A DNA stretch of 64,000 nt, from NCBI GenBank assembly GCA_963976695.1, contig CAXBMB010000013.1, positions 1-64,000 of the forward strand, read 5' to 3'. A program made the translations under genes and the position numbers. Of the stretch, positions 35,024 through 44,138 are shown piece by piece. This stretch comes from CAXBMB01 sp963976695. GTDB taxonomy: Bacteria; Pseudomonadota; Alphaproteobacteria; Kiloniellales; DSM-21159. The notes below the pieces were generated by a model, which was not told where the DNA came from, ran no database searches, and was given only the letters and a program-made list of their open reading frames with translations. Within the stretch, counting starts at the first letter, position 1, and every line of letters starts with the position of its first letter.

Positions 35024-35869
35024 ATGCTTGAACTAATCAGCCGCAACCGCGCCTTTGAGGGCCAGCAAGAGGTCTATTCCCATCCGTCGACCTGCTGCAA
35101 CGGCCCCATGCGCTTCGCCATCTATCGGCCCGACCGGGAAATTCGGGGCGAGACCCTGCCGATGGTGACTTTTCTTTCCGGCCTGACCTGCACGGAAGAA
35201 AACTTTGTGGTCAAGGCCGGCGCGCAACGCCTGGCCAGCGCCTTGGGCCTGATCATTCTGGTGCCCGACACCAGTCCGCGCGGCCAAAACATTCCCGGTG
35301 AAGACGACAGCTACGATTTCGGCTCGGCGGCGGGCTTTTATCTCGACGCCACCCAGCCCCCCTGGTCCAGCGCCTACAACATGTACAGCTACGTCACCCA
35401 GGAACTGCCCGCCCTGGTCGCCCGGCATTTCAATGCGGACATGACGCGTCAAGGCATCACCGGCCATTCCATGGGCGGACACGGCGCCTTGACCCTCCAC
35501 CTGAAAAACCCCGAAACCTATAAATCCGTTTCCGCCTTCGCGCCGATCGTCGCGCCCAGTCAGGTGCCTTGGGGAATAAAAGCCTTTTCCGGCTATTTGG
35601 GCGCGGAAAGAACCGCTTGGGCCAACTATGACGCCACCGAACTGGTCCGCAAACAGCCCAGCGGCGCGCATATTCTGATTGATCAAGGCGACGAAGATCC
35701 TTTCCTTCAGGAACAGTTGAAGCCGGAAGTTTTCCTCGCCGCCTGCAAAGCGGCCGGACAGTCATGTGACTTACGTCTTCAAAAAGGCCACGATCATTCT
35801 TATTTCTTTATTTCGACTTTCCTTGAGGATCACCTCAAACATCATGCCGACGTGCTGACAAACCTTTAG
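35024..35869 (+). CDS. fghA: S-formylglutathione hydrolase
   Basis: A 281-residue alpha/beta hydrolase (esterase D family). The nucleophile is in GHSMGGHGALTLH, the acid in IDQGDEDPFLQEQL and the histidine in LQKGHDHSYFFISTF. The N-terminus, NRAFEGQQEVYSHPSTCCNGPMRFAIY, is typical. It releases formate and glutathione. It lies downstream of the dehydrogenase. Confidence 0.96.
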   Translation: MLELISRNRAFEGQQEVYSHPSTCCNGPMRFAIYRPDREIRGETLPMVTFLSGLTCTEENFVVKAGAQRLASALGLIILVPDTSPRGQNIPGEDDSYDFGSAAGFYLDATQPPWSSAYNMYSYVTQELPALVARHFNADMTRQGITGHSMGGHGALTLHLKNPETYKSVSAFAPIVAPSQVPWGIKAFSGYLGAERTAWANYDATELVRKQPSGAHILIDQGDEDPFLQEQLKPEVFLAACKAAGQSCDLRLQKGHDHSYFFISTFLEDHLKHHADVLTNL

Positions 35870-35920
35870 TCAAGAATAAGGGGCGTCCCGCAAGCGTCTG
35901 CGAGCTCACAGGGAGACGGT

Positions 35921-36547
35921 ATGACGGTAACAGCATTACGGACCACGCTGGCGGCGGTTTTCACCGCTGTCGGCCTTTCCCTCACCGCATCACTCGCCTG
36001 GGCCAGCGTGACCCTGCCCGCCGATCGCGCCGTCGAGACCGAGGGCCTGGCTCCCGGTTTGGCCGTGGATTATTACTTTGAGTACTACCGCGATATCGAC
36101 GAGTTGATTGACTGGATGAACTACCTGACTCCAAAGGCCGGCGCGCCACTGCCCGCGCTCGACTATAACGTCGGGCAGGGCAATGTCCTGAGCTCCGACC
36201 AATCCGATGGCGTCGGCGCGCACATTCGCGGGTATCTCAACTTCGATGAACCGGGCATCTACACCATCACGGTGAATTCCAATGATGGAGTCCGGCTTTG
36301 GCTCGGCGGTCAATTCATCGTCGAGGATCCGGGGGTTCACACCGCCCGGTTTTCCGATCCCATCGAGGTAACGGTGGAAAAGCCCGGCTGGTACCCACTG
36401 GAGATGCTCTATTACGAGCGCAAGAACACCTCGACCCTGGTGCTGCACTGGGCCAAGCCCAGCGACAGTGACAACTTTTCCATCGTGCCGGCAAGCTATC
36501 TTGCCCACATTCCCGGCAAGCCGCCGGTGCCCAGCATGGTGAAATAA
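35921..36547 (+). CDS. secreted PA14-domain protein
   Basis: A 208-residue protein. A signal peptide covers about residues 1-28 (MTVTALRTTLAAVFTAVGLSLTASLAWAS). The mature part is a PA14 domain: LAPGLAVDYYFEYYRDIDELI, HIRGYLNFDEPGIYTITVNSNDGVRLWLGGQFIVEDPG, KPGWYPLEMLYYERKNTSTLVLHWAKPS. PA14 domains bind carbohydrates or cell-surface partners. It follows fghA by only 51 bp, with a GGGAGA site, so it may be co-transcribed with the formaldehyde genes, an odd pairing. It is followed by two dispersed palindromes. Confidence 0.85.
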   Translation: MTVTALRTTLAAVFTAVGLSLTASLAWASVTLPADRAVETEGLAPGLAVDYYFEYYRDIDELIDWMNYLTPKAGAPLPALDYNVGQGNVLSSDQSDGVGAHIRGYLNFDEPGIYTITVNSNDGVRLWLGGQFIVEDPGVHTARFSDPIEVTVEKPGWYPLEMLYYERKNTSTLVLHWAKPSDSDNFSIVPASYLAHIPGKPPVPSMVK

Positions 36548-36574
36548 CCTCCCGGATTCGGCGAACGATAATTT

Positions 36575-36630
36575 CTAGAGTGTGATCGACTTGGCGCGAG
36601 ACGCCTCGTTCCAAGTCGATCACACTCTAG
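36575..36630. repeat. dispersed palindromic repeat, copy 7 (best-preserved)
   Basis: A perfect 20-bp inverted repeat, CTAGAGTGTGATCGACTTGG (36575-36594) and CCAAGTCGATCACACTCTAG (36611-36630), with a 16-nt centre that forms a further CGAG/CTCG stem. It is the clearest copy of the family and can serve as the type sequence. Confidence 0.9.
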
Positions 36631-36690
36631 AAACGACAGTAAAAAAACCGAGATCGTCGCGAATGCTGATGAAGGGGCTTTTTTCCTCCA

Positions 36691-36753
36691 TTAGAGTTGG
36701 ATCGATTCAAACGGAATCACGGCGCGATTCTTTTTCCGTCGATCGCACACTAG
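36691..36753. repeat. dispersed palindromic repeat, copy 8 (GATTCAAACGG subtype)
   Basis: Starts TTAGAGTTGGATCGATTCAA, has GGAATCAC and GATTCTTTTTCC as an inner imperfect stem, and ends CCGTCGATCGCACACTAG. The left arm matches, in reverse, the right arm of copy 6. Confidence 0.7.
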
Positions 36754-36913
36754 GCGGCGTTTAGGCCGCCGACCGACAGGCAGACACGATCGCGCGATAA
36801 ATCGGTCGCCCCATAAAGGCCCGGACCCGACGCAGCTTTTTCGACCCCTGGGAACAGCAGGACGGCGCGCCTTATCTTTCAGCAACATCCCCTTCTTTTC
36901 TGGATCACATGCG

Positions 36914-38278
36914 ATGGCCGTTAGCGACCGACTTGCCGCCTGGAAAAACAACAACCCGACCGTGCTGTCGGTCTCGACGGCTTGGGCCTTGCTGCTGGGC
37001 ATGTCGATGTTGATTTTCAGCAACAGCCTGCTCAACACGCTGCTGTCGCTGCGCGCCGGTATCGAAGGCTTCCCGATCTTGGTGATCGGCGCGATCATGG
37101 CCGGCTATTCCGTCGGATTCCTGGTCGGATCGGTCTATGTCGCGCGGCTGTTGCGCGCGGTCGGCCATGTGCGGGTCTTTGCGGCGCTGGCTTCGTTGGC
37201 GTCGGTGGCCTCCTTGATCCATGGCCTGGTCATCGATCCCTTTGTCTGGGCCGCCATGCGCTTTGTCACCGGATTCTGCAGCGCCGCGCTTTATGTGGTT
37301 GCGGAAAGCTGGCTCAACGACAGCTCCAGCAATGAAAACCGGGGGCGCATGCTCTCGATTTACATGCTGGTGAACTATTTCGGTTATGTGGCGGGTCAAA
37401 TGATCCTCAACGTGGCCCCGCCGACCGACATCGCGCTGTTTATCTTTGCCTCGATCGCCGTGTCGCTGGCCCTGGTGCCGCTGCTGCTCAGTTCCAATCC
37501 CGCACCGCGTTTTGAAGCCACCGAAGCGTTCAATTTGAAGAAGCTGCTTCATACCTCGCCCTTGGGGGTGCTGGCCTCCATGGGCGCTGGCATGGCGCTG
37601 GGCGGACTGATCAATCTCGGCGCGGTCTATGGACAACAGGTTGGTCTGAGCCTGGCCGAGATTACCTTCCTGATGGCGGCGCCCACCGTCGGCGGCGCAC
37701 TGCTGCAGTATCCCATCGGGCGCCTGTCCGACATCTTTGATCGCCGGCAGATCATTCTGCTGGTCTGCGCCCTGGCAACCGTTTTCCCGCTTGCGGCGAT
37801 CTACCTTGGCGGCCTGTCCGTCTGGGTGCTGTTGATTAGCGTCGCGCTCTATGGCGGCATGGTCCTGCCGCTCTACTCACTCGCCATCGCGCACACCAAT
37901 GACCAACTCAAGCCGGAGCAGATGGTGGCGGCCTCGGCGGGCCTGGTCTCGGTTTACGGCATCGGCTACATCGTCGGCCCGCTGTCGTCGTCCGGCTTGA
38001 TGACCCTGCTCGGCAGCAATGGTTTCTTCTGGTACCTGATTATTCTGCACGCCTTTCTGGCGGCCTTTGCGCTGTACCGCATGACGCGGCGGGCGGCGGT
38101 GCCCTTGGAAGACCAGGGCCCCTACATAACCATCCCACCCCGCACCTCGCCCTTGGCCGATGCGGTCGCCGAGGAATTCGCCGAGGAATTGGCCGAGGAG
38201 TCTGCAGCGGAGTCCGCCGGGAACGCCGAGAACGCCGAAGAAGATCCCGCCAAGAACGCGGCGGAGAAAACCGCCTAA
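36914..38278 (+). CDS. MFS transporter (YcaD-like) with acidic C-terminal tail
   Basis: A 454-residue major facilitator protein with twelve membrane segments. It includes NENRGRMLSIYMLVNYFGYVAGQMI between helices, RLSDIFDRRQIILL at the middle loop, and GTG-less ends typical of the family close to YcaD. The last 40 residues are an unusual acidic and alanine-rich tail built from repeats such as EEFAEELAEESAAESAGNAENAEEDPAKNAAEKTA. The tail is probably cytoplasmic and unstructured or helical. The substrate is unknown. Confidence 0.87.
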   Translation: MAVSDRLAAWKNNNPTVLSVSTAWALLLGMSMLIFSNSLLNTLLSLRAGIEGFPILVIGAIMAGYSVGFLVGSVYVARLLRAVGHVRVFAALASLASVASLIHGLVIDPFVWAAMRFVTGFCSAALYVVAESWLNDSSSNENRGRMLSIYMLVNYFGYVAGQMILNVAPPTDIALFIFASIAVSLALVPLLLSSNPAPRFEATEAFNLKKLLHTSPLGVLASMGAGMALGGLINLGAVYGQQVGLSLAEITFLMAAPTVGGALLQYPIGRLSDIFDRRQIILLVCALATVFPLAAIYLGGLSVWVLLISVALYGGMVLPLYSLAIAHTNDQLKPEQMVAASAGLVSVYGIGYIVGPLSSSGLMTLLGSNGFFWYLIILHAFLAAFALYRMTRRAAVPLEDQGPYITIPPRTSPLADAVAEEFAEELAEESAAESAGNAENAEEDPAKNAAEKTA

Positions 38279-38325
38279 CGGCGGATTCACCACAGAGTCG
38301 AAGCGCCGCGCCGGCCCGGTAAACC

Positions 38326-38359
38326 AAAAAAAGGCGCTCCCGAACGGAAGCGCTTTTTT
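38326..38359. terminator. terminator downstream of tRNA-Glu copy A
   Basis: A-rich sequence, then GGCGCTCCCG, loop AACG, GAAGCGC, then six T (the stem is imperfect). It ends tRNA-Glu transcription on the minus strand and, from the other side, the MFS gene. Confidence 0.85.
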
Positions 38360-38388
38360 GCTGGCCTGTGGCGGCCGCTGCCGGAAGA

Positions 38389-38464
38389 TGGCGTCCCCAA
38401 CGGGAGTCGAACCCGTGTCTTCAGCGTGAAAGGCTGATGTCCTGGGCCTCTAGACGATGGGGAC
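38389..38464 (-). tRNA. tRNA-Glu (anticodon TTC), copy A
   Basis: The minus strand starts GTCCCCATCGTCTAGAGG, with anticodon arm CAGCCTTTCACGCTG (TTC) and T-arm ACGGGTTCGACTCCCGT, acceptor GTCCCCA/TGGGGAC, discriminator G and CCA. It differs from copy B by one base in the D-arm region (CCCAGG versus CCTAGG). Confidence 0.96.
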
Positions 38465-38591
38465 GTCGAGACCTTCTAGCGTGGAGCAGAGAGATAGAGG
38501 CCACGGCCCAGCTTGGCAAGACCCTTTTCGGCTTTGGCGCGGCAAAAGTCACCGAAGCGCGGCACCGGTGACAACCGCTGCGCCCAACGAC

Positions 38592-38621
38592 AAAAAGCGC
38601 CCCCGTTCGGAAGCGCTTTTT
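38592..38621. terminator. terminator downstream of tRNA-Glu copy B
   Basis: AAAAAGCGCCCCCG, loop TT, CGGAAGCGCTTTTT; AAAAAGCGC pairs with GCGCTTTTT. It is the duplicate of the terminator at 38326. Confidence 0.85.
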
Positions 38622-38651
38622 CGCTGGCCTGTGGCGGCCGCTGCCGGAAGA

Positions 38652-38727
38652 TGGCGTCCCCAACGGGAGTCGAACCCGTGTCTTCAGCGTGAAAGGCTGA
38701 TGTCCTAGGCCTCTAGACGATGGGGAC
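38652..38727 (-). tRNA. tRNA-Glu (anticodon TTC), copy B
   Basis: Same cloverleaf as copy A with anticodon TTC and an encoded CCA. It lies upstream of copy A on the minus strand and has its own terminator, so the two are probably separate transcripts. Confidence 0.96.
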
Positions 38728-38835
38728 GCTGAGGCCTTCCTGGCGTGGGGCAGAGAGATAGAGGCGACGGCCCAGCTTGGCAAGGCCAATTTTCCAACTT
38801 GATCAACTTTCTGGCCCGCCGGGAGTCCGCAACAA

Positions 38836-39711
38836 TCAGCAGCTGCCACACCCGAGCAGACGGTCCGCGCGCGTGGCAAAATCCAATCCGCCGAACGCCC
38901 GAAAATCGGGCAAACGCTTGGCAAAAGGCCCGCCCGCAACGGCGTCAGACGGCGCCAAGGCCAGCCGCCGGTTGCGGTCTTCCGGGCCGCCTGTCGGACC
39001 CCGCCGCTCCACCATCGGCGGCCCGCCAATTTCGCGGACAAGCTTTTGTCGAATGGCCCGGGCGAAATCCTTGTAGTTCTTGGCGGTGATGATGAAGGCC
39101 GCGGCGCCGCCGATCACATAACGCAGGTAGTAGCTGTCGACGCTGGGGTCTTCGTTCAGGATGGCCAAACCGTTGACGGTGGTTCCCGCGGCCACCAGCA
39201 GATCACGGGCCTGCGCCGATTGGATGCCCTGATTGGTGCGGCCGTCGCCCGAGACATCGATGATCTTGCGACGTCCCTCATAGGCGTTGCGCGCGATCAA
39301 GGACTGGGAGAACATCATCGCCGAGCCGATGGCGGTGCTTCCACCGCTGACCAGCCGCGGGGTGTTGTCGATCTTATCGGCAAAGGCCAAGGCGGACGCT
39401 TGATCGTAGATCTGGCCCCAATCAACCGCCAGCACCTGTTTGTTTCGCCCGGACCACTGTACCAGCGAGACGACAATGCCCAATTCCCCCGTCGTGCGGA
39501 TGGCGTTTTGAACGTCCGGCGCGCGGAACGCCTCGGCCAGCGCGCGCATCTGCAACTCAAACTCCCAGGAGGTCACTGAAGAGGAGGAATCCACCGCCAG
39601 GACCAATTCCAGGTCGACCGGTTGGGCGGCAAGCGGCGGCTGGCCAAACGGCGCAGAAAATAAGAGGGCAATCAGAGCCAGGGGAGATAATTTTTTCCTC
39701 ACGATCCCCAC
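38836..39711 (-). CDS. DUF1194 (VWA-like) secreted protein
   Basis: A 291-residue protein. A signal peptide is at about residues 1-29 (ending PPLAAQ), followed by a VWA-type fold: VDLELVLAVDSSSSVTSWEFELQMRALAEAFRAPDV, with a metal-ion-dependent adhesion site DSSSS, and GGSTAIGSAMMFSQSL and RKIIDVSGDGRTNQG. This is the DUF1194 family, common in alphaproteobacteria and of unknown function. The start could be GTG at 39711 or GTG at 39702. The C-terminus, beyond about residue 235, is a low-complexity tail ending in CGSC. It stands alone. Confidence 0.88.
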   Translation of the reverse strand: MGIVRKKLSPLALIALLFSAPFGQPPLAAQPVDLELVLAVDSSSSVTSWEFELQMRALAEAFRAPDVQNAIRTTGELGIVVSLVQWSGRNKQVLAVDWGQIYDQASALAFADKIDNTPRLVSGGSTAIGSAMMFSQSLIARNAYEGRRKIIDVSGDGRTNQGIQSAQARDLLVAAGTTVNGLAILNEDPSVDSYYLRYVIGGAAAFIITAKNYKDFARAIRQKLVREIGGPPMVERRGPTGGPEDRNRRLALAPSDAVAGGPFAKRLPDFRAFGGLDFATRADRLLGCGSC

Positions 39712-39797
39712 TATAGCGAGCTTTGTGGCGATTCAGAGAGTGAGTTTGCCTTGGCGGCGGATCAAATGGCCGTTACCGCTTTCCCCGGCAAAGCCAA

Positions 39798-41621
39798 TCA
39801 GCGCGCGCGCACAGACGCGCCGTCTTCAATTTGAAACTGCACCGCATCGGCGCCGGCCCAGGAATCCTCGCGCAGCTTGCCCGCCAGGTGCAGGGTAACG
39901 CCCTTGCTATTCAGCAGGGCATCGCCCAGCGCCGTGTCGAGCGCCCGAAAGGCGATCCCCTTGAGACGGCCGCCGGTGGCGTCGGTCAACTGGCAGCGGA
40001 CATGGTTTTCTCCCACCACATCGGCTTTGGCGATCCGCGCCTGGCTCAAGGCGAACCGCGGCTCGGGATTGCCGGTGCCGAACGGTCCGACACGCTGCAA
40101 CTGCTTCAGCAGCCCGCCGCGCGCGCCGCTGACCGACAACACCCCATCGAAGCCAAGGGACGGTTGATAGGCGATTCGGGCCAGGTCATGGGTCAATCGC
40201 GCGGTTAAAAAGGCGCGCAGTTCCTGCAGCTTCTCGCCGGCCACGGTGATCCCGGCGGCCATCGGGTGGCCGCCGCCGTTGATCAACAGCCCGGCCTGTC
40301 GCGCCGCCGTCACCGCCGCGCCCAGGTTAACCCCGGGCACGGAGCGACCCGAACCCTTTCCCACCAGCGCGCCGCTGGCGTCGGCGTCCAGCGCCACCAC
40401 CAGACTGGGCAGGTTATAGCGATCCTTTAGCCGAGACGCGACGATCCCGATCACCCCCGGGTGCCAACCCAAGCCGGATGCGAAGACCACCCCTTCGGGC
40501 GCGTCCGCCGCCTCTTCGACCTGGGCAATGGCCTGGTCGAGCACCGCCGCTTCAATCTCCTTGCGCGCGCCGTTATAGCCGTCGAGCTGCTCGGCAATGG
40601 CGCGGGCTTCGGCCTGATCGCTGGTGGTCAGCAGGCGCGCGCCCAAGCCGGCCTCGCCGACCCGCCCGCCTGCATTGACCCGCGGCCCGAGCAAAAATCC
40701 GGCATGGTAGGTCCCCGGCGCTGAATCCATCCGCGCAACGTCACCCAGCGCGGCCAGTCCCAAATTGGTCATCTTCGCCATGACCTTCAGCCCCTGGGTG
40801 ACAAAGGCGCGGTTGAGCCCGGTCAGGGGCACCACATCACACACCGTGCCAAGCGCCACCAGATCCAACCAGTGCAGCAGGCGCGGCTCCGTCCGATTTG
40901 TCTTGGCGAACCACCCGGCCTCTCGCAGCACGCGGTTGATGGCGACCAGCAACAAAAAGGCCACCCCCACCGCCGCCAGTTGCCCCAAGCCGCTGGTGTC
41001 ATCCAACCGATTGGGATTGACCAGGGCATAGGCCGGCGGCAGACGCGGTTCGGCGGCATGGTGATCAACCACCACCACGTCAATCCCAGCTTCGGCCGCT
41101 TGGGTCAGCGGGTCGAAGGCCGAGATTCCGCAATCCACGGTGATAATCACCGCCGCGCCTTCCTGGTGCAGACGCAGTAACGCCGCCGCGTTCGGGCCGT
41201 AGCCTTCCGTCATCCGATCGGGAATGTAAATTCGAACCTGCCCGCCCTGGGCCTCCAGAACCTGCTTCAGCAGGGCCGAGGAGGTCGCGCCATCCACATC
41301 GTAGTCACCGAAAACGGCGATCTTTTCACCGGCCATTATGGCCTGGGCAATGCGGGCCGCGGCCTTGTCCATATCTTGCAGCCGGGACGGATTGGGCAGA
41401 TAGCTGCGCAAGGTCGGCTCCAGAAAGCTCGGCGCCTCCTCCAACGAAACCTGGCGGGCGGCCAGGATGCGGCCAACCACTTCGGGCAGGTGAAGCCTTT
41501 GACTCAAAGCAAGAGCGAGACGGCTATCGCCGCCCCGCTCTTCCCAGCGTTTGCCGGTCAATGACTGCTCGACATCTAAAAAACAGGCGCGCGCGGCCGT
41601 TGTCGTCATGCTGTCACCCAT
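39798..41621 (-). CDS. recJ: single-stranded-DNA-specific exonuclease RecJ
   Basis: A 607-residue 5'-3' exonuclease of the DHH superfamily. The metal-binding motifs are VFGDYDVDGATSSALLKQ (motif I), VDCGIS, and DHHAAEPRLPPAYALVNPN (the DHH motif). The DHHA1 domain holds GSGRSVPGVNLGAAVTAARQAGLLINGGGHPMAAG, and an OB-like C-terminal region follows. It works in RecF-pathway repair and mismatch repair. An in-frame ATG at 41609 is an alternative start. It follows glpX by about 75 bp on the same strand, so alaC-hom-glpX-recJ may form one unit. Confidence 0.95.
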   Translation of the reverse strand: MGDSMTTTAARACFLDVEQSLTGKRWEERGGDSRLALALSQRLHLPEVVGRILAARQVSLEEAPSFLEPTLRSYLPNPSRLQDMDKAAARIAQAIMAGEKIAVFGDYDVDGATSSALLKQVLEAQGGQVRIYIPDRMTEGYGPNAAALLRLHQEGAAVIITVDCGISAFDPLTQAAEAGIDVVVVDHHAAEPRLPPAYALVNPNRLDDTSGLGQLAAVGVAFLLLVAINRVLREAGWFAKTNRTEPRLLHWLDLVALGTVCDVVPLTGLNRAFVTQGLKVMAKMTNLGLAALGDVARMDSAPGTYHAGFLLGPRVNAGGRVGEAGLGARLLTTSDQAEARAIAEQLDGYNGARKEIEAAVLDQAIAQVEEAADAPEGVVFASGLGWHPGVIGIVASRLKDRYNLPSLVVALDADASGALVGKGSGRSVPGVNLGAAVTAARQAGLLINGGGHPMAAGITVAGEKLQELRAFLTARLTHDLARIAYQPSLGFDGVLSVSGARGGLLKQLQRVGPFGTGNPEPRFALSQARIAKADVVGENHVRCQLTDATGGRLKGIAFRALDTALGDALLNSKGVTLHLAGKLREDSWAGADAVQFQIEDGASVRAR

Positions 41622-41695
41622 TCCATCTGACGTTTTCCAGACCGGCTCCCCGCCCGGCTCCGGGCGTCGCGTCCGCCCAGAGCCGCCGGAAGCGC

Positions 41696-42676
41696 TTAAA
41701 GAGACACCGGCGGATCAAACCAGGGCTTGATGGTGAAGTTATGCTGCCCCTCAATCTTGCGCACCGTGCCGGTCTTGGAGCGCATGACCATGGAATGGGT
41801 GGTGGCGCCGCCCTTGAAACGGCGAACGCCGCGCAGCATGGAACCATCGGTAACCCCGGTGGCGGCGAACATCACGTCCCCGCCGGCCAAGTCCATCAGC
41901 TTATATTTCCGGTTCAGGTCGGTGATGCCCCATTTGTGCGCCCGGCCCCGCTCGTCGTCGTTGCGAAACAGCAGCCGACCCTGGATCTGCCCGCCGATGC
42001 AGCGCAAGGCCGCCGCCGCCAGCACCCCCTCCGGCGCCCCGCCGGATCCCATATAGATATCAACGCCGCTGGAAGGCTCGCTGGTGGCCATCACACCGGA
42101 AACGTCGCCGTCGCCGATCAGCATGATGCGCGCGCCCGCGCCGCGCACCTGCGCGATCAGTTCCTGATGTCGTGGGCGATCCAAGATGCAAACCACCAGG
42201 TCGGCGACCTCCATCCCCTTGACCTGGGCCAGGTTCTTCAGATTCTCTTCCGGCGATTGATCCAGATCGACAACATCGTCCGGCAGCCCGCCGCCGACGG
42301 CAATCTTGTCCATGTAAACGTCGGGTGCGTTCAAAAAGCCCCCCTCCTCGGCCATGGCGATCACCGCCAAGGCATTGGGGCCGCCTTTGGCGGTGATGGT
42401 GGTGCCTTCAAGCGGGTCCAGGGCAATGTCGACCTTCGGGCCGCCGGCGCCGACCTTTTCGCCGATAAACAGCATCGGCGCTTCATCACGCTCGCCTTCG
42501 CCAATCACCACCGTCCCGTCGATGGCCAAATCGTTCAGGGCATCCCGCATGGCATTGACGGCCGCCTGATCGGCGGCCTTTTCGTCACCGCGACCCATCA
42601 GTCGGGATGCCGACAGGGCTGCGCGCTCGGTTACCCGAACCACCTCAAGAGCCAGATTGCGATCCATTTCGCTCAC
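41696..42676 (-). CDS. glpX: class II fructose-1,6-bisphosphatase
   Basis: About 326 residues from GTG 42676, which follows GGGAGAAG; the ATG at 42667 is too far from that site. Motifs are GEGERDEAPMLFIGE, DIALDPLEGTTITAKGGPNALAVIA and DIYMGSGGAPEGVLAAAALRCIGGQ, including the catalytic metal-binding acids. It hydrolyses fructose 1,6-bisphosphate in gluconeogenesis and the Calvin cycle. Position next to hom and alaC is common in alphaproteobacteria. Confidence 0.95.
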   Translation of the reverse strand: MSEMDRNLALEVVRVTERAALSASRLMGRGDEKAADQAAVNAMRDALNDLAIDGTVVIGEGERDEAPMLFIGEKVGAGGPKVDIALDPLEGTTITAKGGPNALAVIAMAEEGGFLNAPDVYMDKIAVGGGLPDDVVDLDQSPEENLKNLAQVKGMEVADLVVCILDRPRHQELIAQVRGAGARIMLIGDGDVSGVMATSEPSSGVDIYMGSGGAPEGVLAAAALRCIGGQIQGRLLFRNDDERGRAHKWGITDLNRKYKLMDLAGGDVMFAATGVTDGSMLRGVRRFKGGATTHSMVMRSKTGTVRKIEGQHNFTIKPWFDPPVSL

Positions 42677-42828
42677 ACCGCTTCTCCCTAGTTGCCCCGC
42701 GGTGTTCGAAGACACGGCAAGGAGCGTTCTTTCATACCGAGACAAGGCGGCGACAGAAAACCGCGCCCGCCAAAAAATTTTCCTGCGCTATCTGCCGGAT
42801 TTTCCCGGCGGGAGCAAGGGGGCTGGCG

Positions 42829-44124
42829 CTAAACGTTCTCGATTCGGATAACCTGCGGGGCTTCCAGGCAGCTTTCCATTTCATCTATTTTGCAAAGCGC
42901 GCGCCGTAACTGGGCTTCGGTGGTCTCGTGGGTGGTGATCACCAGGGGAACCGCTTCGCCCGGCGAGCGCCCGCGCTGAATCATCGCTTCGACCGAAATA
43001 TCCTCATCGCGCAGCGCCGCGGCAATGTCGGCCAACACCCCCGATTGGTCCAGCACCAGGAAGCGCAGATAGTAAGCCCCCTCGCGGCTGCCGATGGCGT
43101 TGCGCGGCAAGGATTTGAGCTTGGCCACCGGCAAACCGAAGGTCGGCAGGCTGATCCCACGCGCGATATCCATCAAGTCCGCGACCACCGCCGAGGCGGT
43201 TGGCCGCTCGCCCGCGCCGGGGCCTTCCGCCATGATATTGCCCACGAAATTGCCGGTCATCAGCAACGCATTGTTCACCCCCTCCACGTCGGCGATCGGG
43301 GTTTGGCCCCGTGGCACCATGCAGGGATAGACCCACTGGTCGATCCCCTCGCCGTTGATCTGGGCGATTCCCAGCAGCTTGATGCGATAGCCCAACTCCT
43401 CGGCATAGGCGATATCAGAGGCGTCAATGCTGCGGATTCCCTCCATATAGACCTCGGTGAAATTCACCTCGCAGCCAAAGGCCAAGGACGCCAAAATCGC
43501 CAGCTTGTGCGCCGCATCCACACCGTCCACATCAAAAGACGGGTCGGCTTCCGCATAGCCGAGCTGCTGCGCCTGCGCCAGCACCTCGGCGAATTCGCCG
43601 CCGGTTTCCCGCATGGTGGTGAGAATGTAATTGCAGGTGCCGTTCAGGATGCCTTGCAGCCGGATGACGCGATTGCCCGACAGGCCTTCGCGCAGCAACT
43701 TGATAACCGGAATGCCCCCCGCCACCGCGGCTTCATAGGCCAGGGTCACCCCCTTCGACTCCGCCAGTTGCGCCAACGCCACCCCGTGGTGGGCGACCAG
43801 GGCCTTGTTGGCGGTCACCACATGCTTGCCCGCGGCGAGGGCCTGTTCGACCACCGCCTTGGCGATACCGTCAGAGCCGCCGATCAGCTCGACCACAATG
43901 TCCAGGTCCGGATCAACCGCCAATTGAGTCGCATCGTCGTACCAACGCACCGTGTCCAGGCTCAGGCCGCGATTTTTGCGTGGGTCGCGCGCCGACACCG
44001 CCGTCAGAATAAACCGGCGGCCCGCCCGGGCGCTCAATTGCTCGACGTTCTCGTCAAGCAGTCTGATGGTGCCGCGGCCGACCGTTCCCAGGCCAGCAAT
44101 GCCGATTTTCAGCGGTTCAGTCAC
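42829..44124 (-). CDS. hom: homoserine dehydrogenase
   Basis: A 431-residue enzyme. The NAD(P) motif is IGIAGLGTVGRGTIRLL, the catalytic region is GGIPVIKLLREGLSGNRVIRLQGILNGTCNYILT with the NGTCN motif, and the C-terminal ACT domain (YYLRFLVLDQSGVLADIAAALRDEDISVEAMIQRG) allows threonine feedback control. It makes homoserine for threonine and methionine. The start is GTG at 44124, 14 bp after alaC. Confidence 0.96.
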   Translation of the reverse strand: MTEPLKIGIAGLGTVGRGTIRLLDENVEQLSARAGRRFILTAVSARDPRKNRGLSLDTVRWYDDATQLAVDPDLDIVVELIGGSDGIAKAVVEQALAAGKHVVTANKALVAHHGVALAQLAESKGVTLAYEAAVAGGIPVIKLLREGLSGNRVIRLQGILNGTCNYILTTMRETGGEFAEVLAQAQQLGYAEADPSFDVDGVDAAHKLAILASLAFGCEVNFTEVYMEGIRSIDASDIAYAEELGYRIKLLGIAQINGEGIDQWVYPCMVPRGQTPIADVEGVNNALLMTGNFVGNIMAEGPGAGERPTASAVVADLMDIARGISLPTFGLPVAKLKSLPRNAIGSREGAYYLRFLVLDQSGVLADIAAALRDEDISVEAMIQRGRSPGEAVPLVITTHETTEAQLRRALCKIDEMESCLEAPQVIRIENV

Positions 44125-44138
44125 GTTGAGATATCCAT

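Larger units (their letters stand above)
36548..36913. other. 366-bp intergenic region with two palindromic repeats
   Basis: Holds the repeats at 36575-36630 and 36691-36753. The former could act as a terminator for the PA14 gene. A short frame at 36582-36764 lies almost wholly in the repeats and is not a gene. Confidence 0.55.
38326..38795. repeat. tandem duplication of a tRNA-Glu / terminator unit
   Basis: Two copies of a unit of roughly 200 bp lie about 263 bp apart: terminator, CTGGCCTGTGGCGGCCGCTG, tRNA-Glu, then GAGAGATAGAGG...CGGCCCAGCTTGGCAAG upstream. The copies differ by scattered substitutions outside the tRNA, so the duplication is not very recent. Confidence 0.9.

Noticed and set aside
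36582..36764. 60-codon frame over the two palindromic repeats
   Set aside because: It lies almost wholly in repeat sequence and has no ribosome binding site.
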